36,749 nucleotides of DNA from Bog-159 sp049511415 (GCA_049511415.1 JBEKYC010000090.1:1-36749); one strand, 5' to 3'. Numbered from the stretch's first letter, positions 8,604 to 17,363 are shown. Numbers and translations are program-made. Notes: generated from the letters alone by a model not told the origin.

Positions 8604-9344
8604 ATGAACCGTGTGGGACGCCCATCCGCCCTCGTAATCGCACTGGTGTTATTGGGTGCCGGCTGCGCGCGTTCACCAGATCCGCTGCCGGGATTGCCGC
8701 GCGTGTTTGTGTGGGCCTGGGAGCGTCCCGAAGATCTGCGCTGGCTGGACGCGGGTCAGGTGGGAGTGGCCTTCCTGGCCCGCAGCGTGTGTCCACGGGA
8801 GGACGGCGTGGCCGTTCGCCCACGCCTGCAGCCGTTGCGTGTGCCTCCCGGCGCTGCGCTGATGGCCGTGGTCCGGGTGGAAAGCAGCGGCCGCGCGGCG
8901 GGCGCCAATGCCGCGGAAACAGCCCGCGCCCTTGCGGAGGCCGCCACGCCCGGCGTGCGCGCCCTGCAGGTGGATTTTGACGCCGTGGCGTCCGAGCGGG
9001 ATTTCTATCGCCGCCTGCTCTCGGATCTGCGGCAGCGCTTGCCGGCTCGAATGCCGCTATCAATTACGGCGCTGGCATCCTGGTGCGAATCCGACGATTG
9101 GATCGCCGGACTGCCGGTAGCCGAAGCGGTGCCCATGATGTTCCGTATGGGGCCGGATCGCGCCTCCTACGACGGTGAGTTCGCCGAACCCCTGTGCCAA
9201 TCCAGCATGGGAATCGCGACCGACGAACTGCCGGCCCGCATTCCCAGGGGCCGCCGCGTGTACGTGTTTCATCCGCGGGCCTGGTCGGAAGACGACGTGC
9301 AAGCCATGCTGCGAAAGGTCAGCCGATGGCAAAGACGATTCTAA
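8604..9344 (+). CDS. DUF3142 domain lipoprotein
   Basis: 246 residues. A hydrophobic signal followed by LLGAGC (Cys21) looks like a permissive lipobox, so it is probably a lipoprotein. The body carries DUF3142 landmarks: VFVWAWERPEDLRWL, LQVDFDAVASERDFYR, PLSITALASWC and EAVPMMFRMG. The pattern resembles a glycosidase-like TIM barrel (acidic QVDFD strand, SITALASWC strand), but no activity is established for the family. Its last 19 nt overlap the start of the next gene, so the two are translationally coupled and probably form a functional pair. Confidence 0.82.
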   Translation: MNRVGRPSALVIALVLLGAGCARSPDPLPGLPRVFVWAWERPEDLRWLDAGQVGVAFLARSVCPREDGVAVRPRLQPLRVPPGAALMAVVRVESSGRAAGANAAETARALAEAATPGVRALQVDFDAVASERDFYRRLLSDLRQRLPARMPLSITALASWCESDDWIAGLPVAEAVPMMFRMGPDRASYDGEFAEPLCQSSMGIATDELPARIPRGRRVYVFHPRAWSEDDVQAMLRKVSRWQRRF

Positions 9345-11479
9345 TTGTGATGATTCTGGCGGGCATCCTGATGGCGCCGGACGATCTCTCCAGTTGCGGG
9401 CCATTCTTTCCGGAAGCGCTGTTCGCTCCCAAGAGCAAGCCGTTTGACGCCGCGCGTTATTACGGCGGCCGCCTGGATATTATCCAGCCGCATTACGAGA
9501 AGATCTATTTGTTGACCGCCTACCGCTACCTGGCGGGTCTGGGGCTGAGCGCGGCCGATCAGGCGGCGCTGCTCGAAAAGGCCGCGCAACCGGACCCCTG
9601 GGGCTATCCGGATCACGCGCTCGACGCTTGGCTGCGCGCGCGCGTGCTGGTGGGCGCGCCGGCGCTCGACCGCGTCGACCGGTTTAAGCTCTATGAAGCC
9701 CGCGCCTACATTCTCAACTGCGGCGACGACGCTTTCCGGCACGCGGCGGAAACTCTCGGCCGGCATTTCCAGGCCGGATTCGATCACGACGAATTGCGCG
9801 CCTGGGTGGCGGCGCAGGATCAGGTATTCGAGAACTGTGCGGCAACCCCGGGGGGAGCAGCCGAGATTCCCCCACCGGCCGCCGCCGGCGCGCCGCCGTG
9901 GATGCAGGCCGACCGCGCCTATCAGATAGCCGCGGCGGAGTTTTACGCGGGAGAGTTCGATACCGCCGCGGCGGAGTTCCGGCGCATCGCCGCCGACCGC
10001 GTTTCGCCCTGGCACGGCATCGCGCCGTATCTCGCGGGGCGCGCGCTGATCCGCAAGACCACCCTGGTGGATCCTGCGGTAGCGCCGGCGGCGCGCGATC
10101 AATTGCAAAACGTGCTGGCCGATCCCGATGCCGCCCAGTGGCATGCCAGCGCCCGCGATTTGTTGCGCTACCTGCAAGTGCAGACCGATCCGCAGGCCGC
10201 GCTGCGCGAAGCCGCCCACGAGGTGGAGACGCAACGCACCGGTGTTGCGCAAAGCATGCACGATTACCGCCTGCTACTCGACCATTACGGGAACCAGGCG
10301 CAAAATCCCCCGCGCGATGACGCCATCACCGATTGGCTTCAGACCTTGCAGTACGATCCCAAGGATCACGCCCTGGAACGCTGGCGCGCCACGCACGCAC
10401 TGACGTGGCTGGTGGCCGCGCTCACCAATGCGGACAAGCCCAATCCGGAAATCATGGCGGCCGCCGCTGGCGTGGCGCAGAGTTCACCGGCCTATCTGAC
10501 AGTTCAATTCCACCGGCTGCGGCTGCTGCCCGCCGATGAAGCCCGTCCGCGGATCGAACAGGTGCTCGCGCGTCAACTGCCGGCGCCGGCGCGTAACCAG
10601 TTTCTGGCGGAGCGCATGCGCGTGGCGAGCAGCTGGGACGACTTGCTGCGCTATGCCCCGCGCACCGAAGCGGCCACCGTGGAAGGCGGTTTCCAGGTGG
10701 TGCTGAAATTGGCGGACCACTCGCCCGCGCAATACTTCGATGCCGATGCCGCGCGTATTTTGGACCGGCAAGCACCGCTTGCGGTGTTGCTGGCGGCGGC
10801 CCGGAGTCCCGCGCTCCTGCCCAACCTGCAACTGGAAGTGGCGCGGGCCGTTTGGGTGCGGTCGATTCTGTTAAACGATCCGGAGACCGCGCGCGCGATC
10901 GCGCCGCTGCTTGGTTCGCTGGCGCCCGGCCTGAAACCGTATCTGGACGGCTATGTCGCGGCGGCCGACGAGACCACCCGCTCGTTTGCAACCGCGTGGC
11001 TGCTGCTGAACAATCCGGGAATGCGGCCATCCATCGATTACGGTTTGGGCCGCGCCACCGCCGCCTCGCGCATCGATGATTTCCGGGATAACTGGTGGGC
11101 CCAGGCGACGAATCGTCCGTGGGCCGGAAATGCGCCGCTCCAATTGCTGTATCAGGGCGCGGAACCAAAGACCGCATTTGTAACACCCGCCGAAAGCGCC
11201 GCGGTCCGCGGGGAAAGGGAACGCATGGACGCATTTCCCGCGGCGCCCACCTTCATGGCGCGGGAGGCCGTGGCATGGGCCGGGCTGCACCCTGACGATC
11301 CACGCGTGCCGGAATCCCTGCGCCTGGCCGTCCGCGCCGCGCGCTTCGCTTGCGCCGGAGACGGGCAGACGGATCGTTGGTCCAGGCGCGCTTTCGATCT
11401 CCTGCACACGCACTATGCGAAGACCGAAGCCGCCCGCCGTACTCCTTACTGGTATAAAGTCGGCATCCGGCCCTGGTAA
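9326..11479 (+). CDS. Large exported helical-repeat protein partnered with the DUF3142 protein
   Basis: 717 residues. I chose ATG at 9326 because AAGG lies 7 nt upstream and a hydrophobic export segment follows directly (ILIVMILAGILM). The longer frame from 9194 only reads through the upstream gene. After the segment comes LSSCGPFFPEALF: LSSC fits a lipobox, although MAPDD between it and the hydrophobic stretch is unusual. The rest is Ala-rich helical hairpins like TPR/Sel1 solenoids (for example QIAAAEFYAGEFDTAAAEFR at about residues 203-222), and the C-terminus ends TPYWYKVGIRPW. I know the SCGPFFP protein only as an uncharacterised partner of DUF3142 genes. It may be a periplasmic scaffold; that is inference. 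Confidence 0.75.
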   Translation: MAKTILIVMILAGILMAPDDLSSCGPFFPEALFAPKSKPFDAARYYGGRLDIIQPHYEKIYLLTAYRYLAGLGLSAADQAALLEKAAQPDPWGYPDHALDAWLRARVLVGAPALDRVDRFKLYEARAYILNCGDDAFRHAAETLGRHFQAGFDHDELRAWVAAQDQVFENCAATPGGAAEIPPPAAAGAPPWMQADRAYQIAAAEFYAGEFDTAAAEFRRIAADRVSPWHGIAPYLAGRALIRKTTLVDPAVAPAARDQLQNVLADPDAAQWHASARDLLRYLQVQTDPQAALREAAHEVETQRTGVAQSMHDYRLLLDHYGNQAQNPPRDDAITDWLQTLQYDPKDHALERWRATHALTWLVAALTNADKPNPEIMAAAAGVAQSSPAYLTVQFHRLRLLPADEARPRIEQVLARQLPAPARNQFLAERMRVASSWDDLLRYAPRTEAATVEGGFQVVLKLADHSPAQYFDADAARILDRQAPLAVLLAAARSPALLPNLQLEVARAVWVRSILLNDPETARAIAPLLGSLAPGLKPYLDGYVAAADETTRSFATAWLLLNNPGMRPSIDYGLGRATAASRIDDFRDNWWAQATNRPWAGNAPLQLLYQGAEPKTAFVTPAESAAVRGERERMDAFPAAPTFMAREAVAWAGLHPDDPRVPESLRLAVRAARFACAGDGQTDRWSRRAFDLLHTHYAKTEAARRTPYWYKVGIRPW

Positions 11480-11545
11480 ACCGTGCGCGTGCGGACTGGC
11501 GTTCGTTTCTTGTTGTCCGGACACGTTACGATGATGAGGAGATCC

Positions 11546-11911
11546 ATGGCCGACTTAATCGAAAAACCAACCATCATTGCGGCCGCCGGCAACCTTCCAA
11601 AACGAATTGCGGAATATATCGGCCGCATCAACTCCTCGACAGCGGCTGTGAGCATTGCGCGCATGGAGAGTCCGGCGGGTTGGATCGAGCCGGGCCAAAC
11701 CCCTGAGTTCGAGGAGCACACCGTGGTATTACGAGGGCTGCTCCGGGTGGAAACCAGGTCCGGGACCATGGATGTGAAGGCTGGCCAGGCGGTCACTACA
11801 CATCGCGGCGAGTGGGTGCGTTACAGTTCGCCGGAACCCGGTGGCGCGGAGTACATCGCAGTATGCGTCCCGGCATTCGCACCCGACCTGGCTCATCGGG
11901 ATCCGTCTTGA
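11546..11911 (+). CDS. Small cupin-domain protein
   Basis: 121 residues starting at ATG 11546, with GAGGAG just upstream; the in-frame ATGs at 11531 and 11534 lack this. A single cupin barrel is visible: PGQTPEFEEHTVVLRGLL is motif 1 (Glu and His ligands), and AGQAVTTHRGEWVRY with PGGAEYIAVCVPAF is motif 2. The sequence is closest in feel to EutQ-like stand-alone cupins. The metal and substrate are unknown. A distinct Shine-Dalgarno and a 66-nt gap from the previous gene make it possibly independent. Confidence 0.8.
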   Translation: MADLIEKPTIIAAAGNLPKRIAEYIGRINSSTAAVSIARMESPAGWIEPGQTPEFEEHTVVLRGLLRVETRSGTMDVKAGQAVTTHRGEWVRYSSPEPGGAEYIAVCVPAFAPDLAHRDPS

Positions 11912-12080
11912 ATGGCGGGCTGAACCCCAGCGTCGCTAAGTCGGTTGACAGCGGAATACCCGGCCGATGCCGGTTTTTTAAGAACCCGACTTCAGTTTTG
12001 TGAATCGCGGTCTGACCGGTGTCCGCTTTTGGGCTGCAATCCGAAGCGCTGCCGAGATGGCTGTGTGTAAGTGAGGAATT

Positions 12081-12158
12081 TGGTCGGGCCGCCGAGATTT
12101 GAACTCGGGACCTCTTGCACCCCAAGCAAGCGCGCTAGCCAGGCTGCGCCACGGCCCG
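12081..12158 (-). tRNA. tRNA-Pro (anticodon GGG)
   Basis: On the minus strand a full cloverleaf folds. The acceptor CGGGCCG/CGGCCCG is perfect, and the D-arm stem GCGC/GCGC encloses AGCCTGGCTA. The anticodon stem CTTGC/GCAAG has loop TTGGGGT (anticodon GGG, with G37), and the T-arm is CCGAG-TTCAAAT-CTCGG. Discriminator A is followed by an encoded CCA (12081-12083). Length is 78 nt including CCA. Confidence 0.97.
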
Positions 12159-12166
12159 ATCTCCTT

Positions 12167-12172
12167 ATTCTA
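12167..12172 (-). promoter_or_regulatory. Putative -10 element for tRNA-Pro
   Basis: TAGAAT (5 of 6 matches to TATAAT) ends 8 nt before the mature tRNA 5' end on the minus strand, inside the last codons of the decayed transporter remnant. No good -35 hexamer is seen at 16-18 nt spacing, so this is a weak call. Confidence 0.35.
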
Positions 12173-12548
12173 GCGCAATTCTCCTGGCCCGCACGCCGCG
12201 GTCACCACGGCCGACCCGGCGAGCATCAGAATGCCCGCCGCGCTGAAAGCGGCCTGCGGCGAAACGTGCGTCCAGGATCTTACAAATCTCGGCGCTGGCG
12301 CCATATCGCCCACTCCGTTCACGGCCCCAGCAAACCGTAGACGCGATGCCGCGCACGATTCGCCCGGAACCTGGTTGGCGGCGAATAACCCCGCCATGGC
12401 AACCCGGTCGCCGCACCCCGTGGCGGAGCCGATTCGCGGCCGTGAAGCCGGGCGGCACCGCCAGCATCATCTCATGGCAGGCGTCCGCCAAAAAGCTGGT
12501 CAGACACATGCCCGCGATGCCGAGGTTCCGCCGGTCGGCGCGCGGTTC
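12170..12548 (-). pseudogene. Decayed MFS transporter remnant
   Basis: Two frames hold pieces of one protein. Upstream, RRNLGIAGMCLTSFLADACH and then EMMLAVPPGFTAANRL resemble the first helix of MFS permeases (compare FFSDAGHEM in relatives). Downstream, in another frame, GAVNGVGDMA and then WTHVSPQAAFSAAGILMLAG resemble the last two helices of the same family. The ~300 residues expected between them are missing and no frame spans the whole. So a large internal deletion plus frameshifts have destroyed the gene. The 5' end touches the stop of the ceramidase-like gene (an ATGA overlap), which suggests they were once an operon. Family recognition is from memory of MFS termini. Confidence 0.55.
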
Positions 12549-13851
12549 ATCGGTCCTTAATGCGGCCGAGCATTTGATAAATGCGGATCAAGGCTGTGTC
12601 CATGATCCGCTCGCCGGCGCCCACCGCTACCGGAGAGACCGCCGGATCCGCCCCGTAGCCGCCTTCCGCGACTGCTTCGATGGTGGGAAAGTATTGGTGG
12701 TAGCCGTTGGCGTAGCCGAAGAAGAACAATTGCTTCACACGCGCGCGCTGCTTCAGCCGGATGGCGTGATTGCTGAAGAACTCACCGGAGACGCCCACCA
12801 GCGCGACTTCGCCGTTCAGCAACGCGACGGTCAGGCGCGGCCTGACGCCGGTGGCGTATTCGTCGATGTAATTGGGAATCAATTCGGGAAAGAAGGCTCT
12901 CTGGTAGGCCGCCTTAACCATGGGATTGGAGAAATCCGTGCGCGATGCGAACTCCAGCCTCTCCTCGCGGCAGTCGAGCGAAGCGCGCGGCGGTTCCGAC
13001 GGCTGGAGCGATTGTGCCAACGACACCGCCTCGCGCGCCAGCGCCTGGCCATACGCCTGGTAGCCTTGCTTGGCGCCATCGTTTGCCGACTGGTCGCCAG
13101 CCGCGCCCTGCATGAAGATAGCCGCCGCGCCTGTGCGCCGCGTGATTTCGGCCTTCAACGCGCCCACATAGTCCGCCGAGAATTTGAGCGTTTCCGCGGG
13201 CAGCATAGTGGGATGCGCGGCGAAGTTCACCAGAATCGCCAATGGCTTTCCGGTCGCATCGTCGAAGCGCATTACGGCCAACTCCCGATCGCTAGGTTTG
13301 GGCTCGATCTTGGATTGCCGGTTGCGATTGAAGCCCTCCAATTGCACCGATCCCACCGCCAGTCGCGCCGGCGCCAGTCGCGAGTTGGCTTCCACAATGG
13401 CCGCCACGATGCCGTCTTCCATCTGGCCGTAGTAGCGTAAGGCGGCATCGAAGCGTCCTTTACCCTTTCCTTGCCGATCGGTCAATTCCAAAACCGGGCC
13501 GTGATGCGTGTGGGAACCCGCGATGATGGAGTTGTCGATCCCGGCCCGCTCTTTGATCTGCTGCCGGATGCGCTGGAGCGAGGCTTCGGCGGGTGCGCGG
13601 CCCAAATCCAATCCCACGATGGCAATTTTGCGGCCTCCGGCTTCAATCACCAAGGCATCCGCATAGAGCGGATCCAGCATCCCGATGGAAAGCGCATCAT
13701 GGCGGTCGCCGTAACCCCACATAGGCACGGGATCCCGCGGTGTAATGTCGCGGCGGCCGGCGCCCACGCGCAAGTCCTGCCCCCAGGCGCACACGATCAG
13801 GAGACATCCGCCGAGCCATCGCAATCGTCGCATGGGTTGATTATGGCGCAT
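12547..13851 (-). CDS. Exported neutral/alkaline ceramidase-like hydrolase
   Basis: 434 residues from ATG at 13851; an alternative ATG at 13833 would leave a tighter signal peptide. The signal segment RWLGGCLLIVCAWGQ is followed by the ceramidase_alk N-terminal domain: VGAGRRDITP, YADALVI, IAIVGLDLG, the zinc-binding IIAGSHTHHGP, LVNFAAHPTM and FMQGAAGDQS. True neutral ceramidases are ~650-750 residues with a C-terminal Ig-like domain, absent here. This is the short form widespread in soil bacteria and planctomycetes, whose substrate may be other amides or esters. The family motif GEFFSNHA is also present. The upstream 97 codons open in the same frame are not conserved-looking and are left out. 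Confidence 0.85.
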   Translation of the reverse strand: MRHNQPMRRLRWLGGCLLIVCAWGQDLRVGAGRRDITPRDPVPMWGYGDRHDALSIGMLDPLYADALVIEAGGRKIAIVGLDLGRAPAEASLQRIRQQIKERAGIDNSIIAGSHTHHGPVLELTDRQGKGKGRFDAALRYYGQMEDGIVAAIVEANSRLAPARLAVGSVQLEGFNRNRQSKIEPKPSDRELAVMRFDDATGKPLAILVNFAAHPTMLPAETLKFSADYVGALKAEITRRTGAAAIFMQGAAGDQSANDGAKQGYQAYGQALAREAVSLAQSLQPSEPPRASLDCREERLEFASRTDFSNPMVKAAYQRAFFPELIPNYIDEYATGVRPRLTVALLNGEVALVGVSGEFFSNHAIRLKQRARVKQLFFFGYANGYHQYFPTIEAVAEGGYGADPAVSPVAVGAGERIMDTALIRIYQMLGRIKDR

Positions 13852-14041
13852 CGCAAGCCGCCCGAACCGGTGCGCGCCTATACGGGATACGCAGGTCTGA
13901 AAACCCGCTACAATATTGGACACTGCGATGGAGGCCGTCACCAAAGAAGGACTCCTTGACCGGCCCCCGCGATCGAGGAAGCACCGGAGTTCCAGATTCC
14001 CTAATCCGTGCTGCACGCACGTCCGCCGCAGAGATTGCCGG

Positions 14042-14220
14042 ATGATGCGGTATGCCGCAGCCCCATTGCCCGGCATGGTGAAGCCATGAAGATGCAGAAT
14101 GAGGTCAGCGCCAACCTGGACGGGATGGCGAAGGCCATCCACGTCGCGCCGCGCGGTGCGGTAAAGGCGGGTCAGATCTTATTCGAACTGGCGGCTGTGA
14201 TGGAAATCGCGTTCCGTTGA
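14042..14220 (+). pseudogene. Remnant of a biotinyl carrier domain
   Basis: The C-terminal half of a biotin carboxyl carrier domain is legible: GEAMKMQNEVSANLDGMAKA, then IHVAPRGAVKAGQILFEL. It includes the EAMKM biotinylation motif with its Lys. Directly upstream, in a different frame, AAPLPGMV (14057-14080) matches the start of the same domain (APMPGMV). The ~25 residues normally between these pieces are missing, and the join shifts the frame. No biotin carboxylase lies nearby. It is a deletion-scarred remnant of an acyl-CoA carboxylase alpha-type gene. A 70-codon frame (14008-14220) could be annotated as a gene but is probably not functional. Confidence 0.6.
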
Positions 14221-14273
14221 GGTGATAGAATTGTGCGTCTGCGAAATAATACCGACATACCGAAGCATCCGCG

Positions 14274-15299
14274 ATGACACCTGTCCAGGCAAAATCGCTG
14301 CTGGCCGGCTCGCGGTGCGAGATGCTGCTGCGGCAAAGTCCCGGATGCGCTTGGCTGCTACGGTGCGATCTGACGATGGAGGCCGTATACGGAGACTCCG
14401 CGCGCATGCTGGGCCGCTCCATCGTGGATCTGGAGGGTCGGAATTTCGGCGATCTGTTTGCCCCGCTCCTACGTCCGGCTTGGGCGGCGCGCGTGGAACG
14501 GGTTTTCGCCGGCGACACGATTACGGCCGCGGCGCGCTTCGCGGGATCGGCGCCTGAATATGCGATTACGCTGTTCCCGGTTGTGTGGCCCGAAGGTGGC
14601 ATCGGGTTTGCCGCCGGCATGGCGCACGAGGCGCCGGAGCGCGGGGTGGCATTAAGCGCCGTGCGGCTGTTGGACGCGGAACGCACGCGCCTTTACCGGT
14701 TTCTGCATGATCATGTCGGCCAGGAACTTTGCGCGGCCGGCCTGCAACTCGATCTGCTGCGCATGAACCTGGCCGAAGGCGGGTCTGCGACCGCCGCCGC
14801 GAGCGCGGCGGCGGTGCAAACCACCCTGGAGAGCATCATCTCCGCGGTGCGCGGGTTCCATGCGGAATGGAATCCGGCGGCCGCCGAGGATCTGGGGCTG
14901 CGCGCGGCGCTGGACATGCTGGCCGGGTCACTGCGCGCGAATTTTCAGGGCAATATCCGGGTGTGGGCGGATGCCACGGTCAAGCCGCCGCCGCACGCCG
15001 CCGCGGCGCTCTACCGGATCGCGCAGGAGGCCGCCGGCAACGCCGTGCGCCACGCGGGTTGCACGGTGATCGAGATCCTGCTAAAGTCCTTGCGAACGGG
15101 GCCGGCGCTGGAGATTCGAGATAACGGGCGCGGTTTCCGGGTGGCGTCCGCGCTGCAGGAGCGCGGCATGGGACTGGTGTTGATGCGCTATCACGCGGAC
15201 CAGGCGGGCATCGAGCTGCGGATCGACAGCGCACCGGGAAAAGGCACCGCCATCCAGGCGATCTGGCGGCAAGCGGACGGAAGACTGGGGGGGAGCTGA
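14274..15299 (+). CDS. NarL-family sensor histidine kinase with N-terminal PAS-like domain
   Basis: 341 residues, cytoplasmic (no membrane segment). Residues about 15-120 look like a PAS sensor (LLRQSPGCAWLL, MLGRSIVDLEGRNFGDLF). The HisKA_3 dimerisation helix holds RFLHDHVGQEL with phospho-acceptor His145. The ATPase domain shows the N box AQEAAGNAVRHAG, G1 EIRDNGRGF and G2 ERGMGLVLMRYHA. This is the HPK7 type that phosphorylates NarL/LuxR-family regulators. The stop TGA overlaps the next ATG (TGATG), so the regulator is translationally coupled. No Shine-Dalgarno is evident before this ATG. The input signal is unknown. Confidence 0.9.
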   Translation: MTPVQAKSLLAGSRCEMLLRQSPGCAWLLRCDLTMEAVYGDSARMLGRSIVDLEGRNFGDLFAPLLRPAWAARVERVFAGDTITAAARFAGSAPEYAITLFPVVWPEGGIGFAAGMAHEAPERGVALSAVRLLDAERTRLYRFLHDHVGQELCAAGLQLDLLRMNLAEGGSATAAASAAAVQTTLESIISAVRGFHAEWNPAAAEDLGLRAALDMLAGSLRANFQGNIRVWADATVKPPPHAAAALYRIAQEAAGNAVRHAGCTVIEILLKSLRTGPALEIRDNGRGFRVASALQERGMGLVLMRYHADQAGIELRIDSAPGKGTAIQAIWRQADGRLGGS

Positions 15300-15979
15300 T
15301 GCCATTCGACATTTTGCTGGTCGACGACCACAAGATGATGCGCGACGGCTTGCGGGCGATACTGGAGCGCACCACGGAATTTCGGGTGACGGGCGAAGCC
15401 GACACGGGTACCGAGGCGGTGCAGTTCTGCAAGAAGTCGCGGCCGGACCTGGTGATCATGGATATCCGGCTGCCGGGCATGAATGGCATCGAAGCCACGG
15501 CGGAGATCCTGCGCTGCTCCCCGCAGACGCGGGTGCTGATTCTGTCGATCTACGACGATGAGAATTCGGTGGTGACGGCGCTGCGCTCCGGCGCGCGGGC
15601 CTTCGTGCTGAAACGCGCTTCCTCGGCGGACCTGATCGACGCGCTGCGCATCGTGGCGCGGGGCGGCTCATACTGGAGCTCGCAGGTGTCCGATCGTCTC
15701 TTGCTGCGCATCCAGAGCGGCGACTTAGAGGCGAAGACTCCGCAATCGCCGGTGGACCTGCTTTCGCCGCGCGAGCTGCAGGTGTTGCGGCTGGTGGCGG
15801 AGGGCAAGACGAGCAAGGATATCGCCGTGCTGCTCGACTTAGGTCTGCAGACGGTGCGCAGTTACCGCAAGGCGTTGATGAAGAAGCTGGGTGTCAACAA
15901 TGTCGCGGGTCTCACGCAAGTCGCTTTAGGCGCCGGCCTGACGCACTGGAACAACCGAGATGCAAACGCCCTGGGGTGA
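15299..15979 (+). CDS. NarL/LuxR-family response regulator
   Basis: 226 residues. The receiver domain has acidic pair Asp9-Asp10, phospho-acceptor Asp55 (VIMDIRLPG), switch Ser83 and Lys105. The C-terminal LuxR-type helix-turn-helix (about 152-200) carries LSPRELQVLRLVAEGKTSKD and TVRSYRKALMKKLGV. It is the partner of the kinase just upstream (overlap by one base). Its 3' end overlaps the following amidohydrolase by 20 nt, so all three genes are likely one transcript and the amidohydrolase may serve the same response. Confidence 0.93.
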   Translation: MPFDILLVDDHKMMRDGLRAILERTTEFRVTGEADTGTEAVQFCKKSRPDLVIMDIRLPGMNGIEATAEILRCSPQTRVLILSIYDDENSVVTALRSGARAFVLKRASSADLIDALRIVARGGSYWSSQVSDRLLLRIQSGDLEAKTPQSPVDLLSPRELQVLRLVAEGKTSKDIAVLLDLGLQTVRSYRKALMKKLGVNNVAGLTQVALGAGLTHWNNRDANALG

Positions 15980-16874
15980 GCTGCCGGTTGGCGACGCGCA
16001 CATCCATTTCTTCTCCCCCGGATTCTTCCAATCGCTGGCGGCGCAGGCCGGCAAGCCCATGGATGAGGTGGAACGGATGCTGGGCTGGCGTATTCCCACC
16101 TCATGCGAACAACTCGCCGCGGCGTGGCTTGGCGAGTTGGATGCCCGCGGCGTCGCGAAGGCCGCGCTCATCGCCAGCATTCCGGGCGACGAAGATTCGG
16201 TGGCGGCGGCCGTAACTCTGTTTCCGGACCGCTTCCACGGGTATTTCATGGCCAATCCGCTGGCCCCCGACGGCATGGAGAGAATTCAGAACGCGCTGGC
16301 GGGCGGGCGCATGCAGGGAGTCTGCCTGTTTCCGGCGATGCATCATTATTCGGTTGCCGATACGCGCGCGCGACCGGTTTACGAGGCGGCCGCGGCGCAT
16401 CCCGGCGCGATCGTCTTCGTGCATTGCGGCGTGCTGACGGTAGGCGTGCGGCGCAAGCTGGGCCTGGCTTCGCGCTTCGACATGCGCTACTCCAATCCCA
16501 TCGACCTGCACGCGGTGGCGCTGGAGTTTCCACGCGTGCGCTTCGTCATTCCGCATTTCGGCGCGGGTTATTTCCGCGAAGCTTTGATGCTCTGCGACCT
16601 GTGCCCGAACGTCTACCTGGATACGTCCAGCAGCAACAGTTGGGTCCGCTATCAGCCCGAAACATTGACCCTGGAAAATGTTTTCCGCAAGGCGCTGGCG
16701 GTGGCCGGGCCGGAGCGGCTGTTATTCGGTTCGGACTCGTCGTTCTTTCCCAGAGGCTGGCACGCGGAGATCCTCGAGGCGCAGATGCGGGCGCTGCGCG
16801 ATTTGTCCGTCACAACGGAACAAGCGCGCCTGATTCTGGGGGGCAACCTGGAACGCCTGCTTACTTCTCACTGA
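15960..16874 (+). CDS. Amidohydrolase family protein (PF04909 type)
   Basis: 304 residues, TIM-barrel metal hydrolase. Metal-site landmarks in order: His14-Ile-His16 (GDAHIHFF), His155 (IVFVHCG), His199 (FVIPHFGAGYF) and Asp259 (LLFGSDSSFFPRGW). The closing ILGGNLERLL is typical of the family, which includes decarboxylases and lactonases such as ACMSD-like enzymes. Family alone does not give the reaction. The start codon lies inside the regulator gene (20-nt overlap). The 3' end overlaps the convergent coiled-coil gene by 14 nt. Confidence 0.88.
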   Translation: MQTPWGELPVGDAHIHFFSPGFFQSLAAQAGKPMDEVERMLGWRIPTSCEQLAAAWLGELDARGVAKAALIASIPGDEDSVAAAVTLFPDRFHGYFMANPLAPDGMERIQNALAGGRMQGVCLFPAMHHYSVADTRARPVYEAAAAHPGAIVFVHCGVLTVGVRRKLGLASRFDMRYSNPIDLHAVALEFPRVRFVIPHFGAGYFREALMLCDLCPNVYLDTSSSNSWVRYQPETLTLENVFRKALAVAGPERLLFGSDSSFFPRGWHAEILEAQMRALRDLSVTTEQARLILGGNLERLLTSH

Positions 16875-17259
16875 GCAGATCGAGCGATTCGAGGACGCGT
16901 TCCAACAGTTCATCCGTCTGCACAACGGTGGCCTGCAGGGCATCGATGGAGTGAGCCTGCGCGGTGAGGCGCGCGTCCAATCCGGACATGGCCTTGCCGA
17001 GCAGATCGTCCATGGCGGCCGTCAATTGCGCGGCGGAAGGTATTTCCTTCAGCTTGGCATCGTGCGCTTCGGAGCGGCTTTCCAGACGCCGCAACCGGTG
17101 CTCATGACCGCGCACCTGGGCGCGCATTTCGCGGGCGTTGCGTTCGAGCGACCCGGGCGGCGACAGCGCGGCGCCCTGCCAGCGACGCATGAGCGCACCG
17201 GCAGCGAAGCCGCCCATCAACACCGCCAATCTTTCCCACATCAAGGAATCTCGCGTCAC
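16861..17259 (-). CDS. Membrane-anchored coiled-coil protein, unknown function
   Basis: About 132 residues if started at GTG 17259, which has AAGG 5 nt upstream (or 126 residues from ATG 17241, with no Shine-Dalgarno). One N-terminal membrane helix (ERLAVLMGGFAAGALMRRW) is followed by a long charged heptad region (ERNAREMRAQVRGHEHRLRR and onwards) to the C-terminal SLDLLSEK. This architecture is an anchored coiled coil. No family recognised. The 3' end overlaps the convergent amidohydrolase by 14 nt. The longer frame up to 17886 runs antisense to the next kinase gene and is rejected. Confidence 0.65.
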   Translation of the reverse strand: MTRDSLMWERLAVLMGGFAAGALMRRWQGAALSPPGSLERNAREMRAQVRGHEHRLRRLESRSEAHDAKLKEIPSAAQLTAAMDDLLGKAMSGLDARLTAQAHSIDALQATVVQTDELLERVLESLDLLSEK

Positions 17260-17363
17260 TCCTACCTTAAGTGGCCGGAAATTGGCGGGGCAAGTACTAA
17301 GAATCTCACGGAGGTACCGAGTACAGATGAGAACCCATAATTTTCCCCAAAGCCGCCAGGCAT

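Noticed and set aside
11796..12125. Minus-strand frame running through tRNA-Pro
   Set aside because: It reads the tRNA and flanking non-coding DNA as protein; no Shine-Dalgarno or family motif.
12346..13440. 364-codon plus-strand frame opposite the ceramidase-like gene
   Set aside because: Antisense shadow; the minus-strand product has signal peptide and metal-site motifs.
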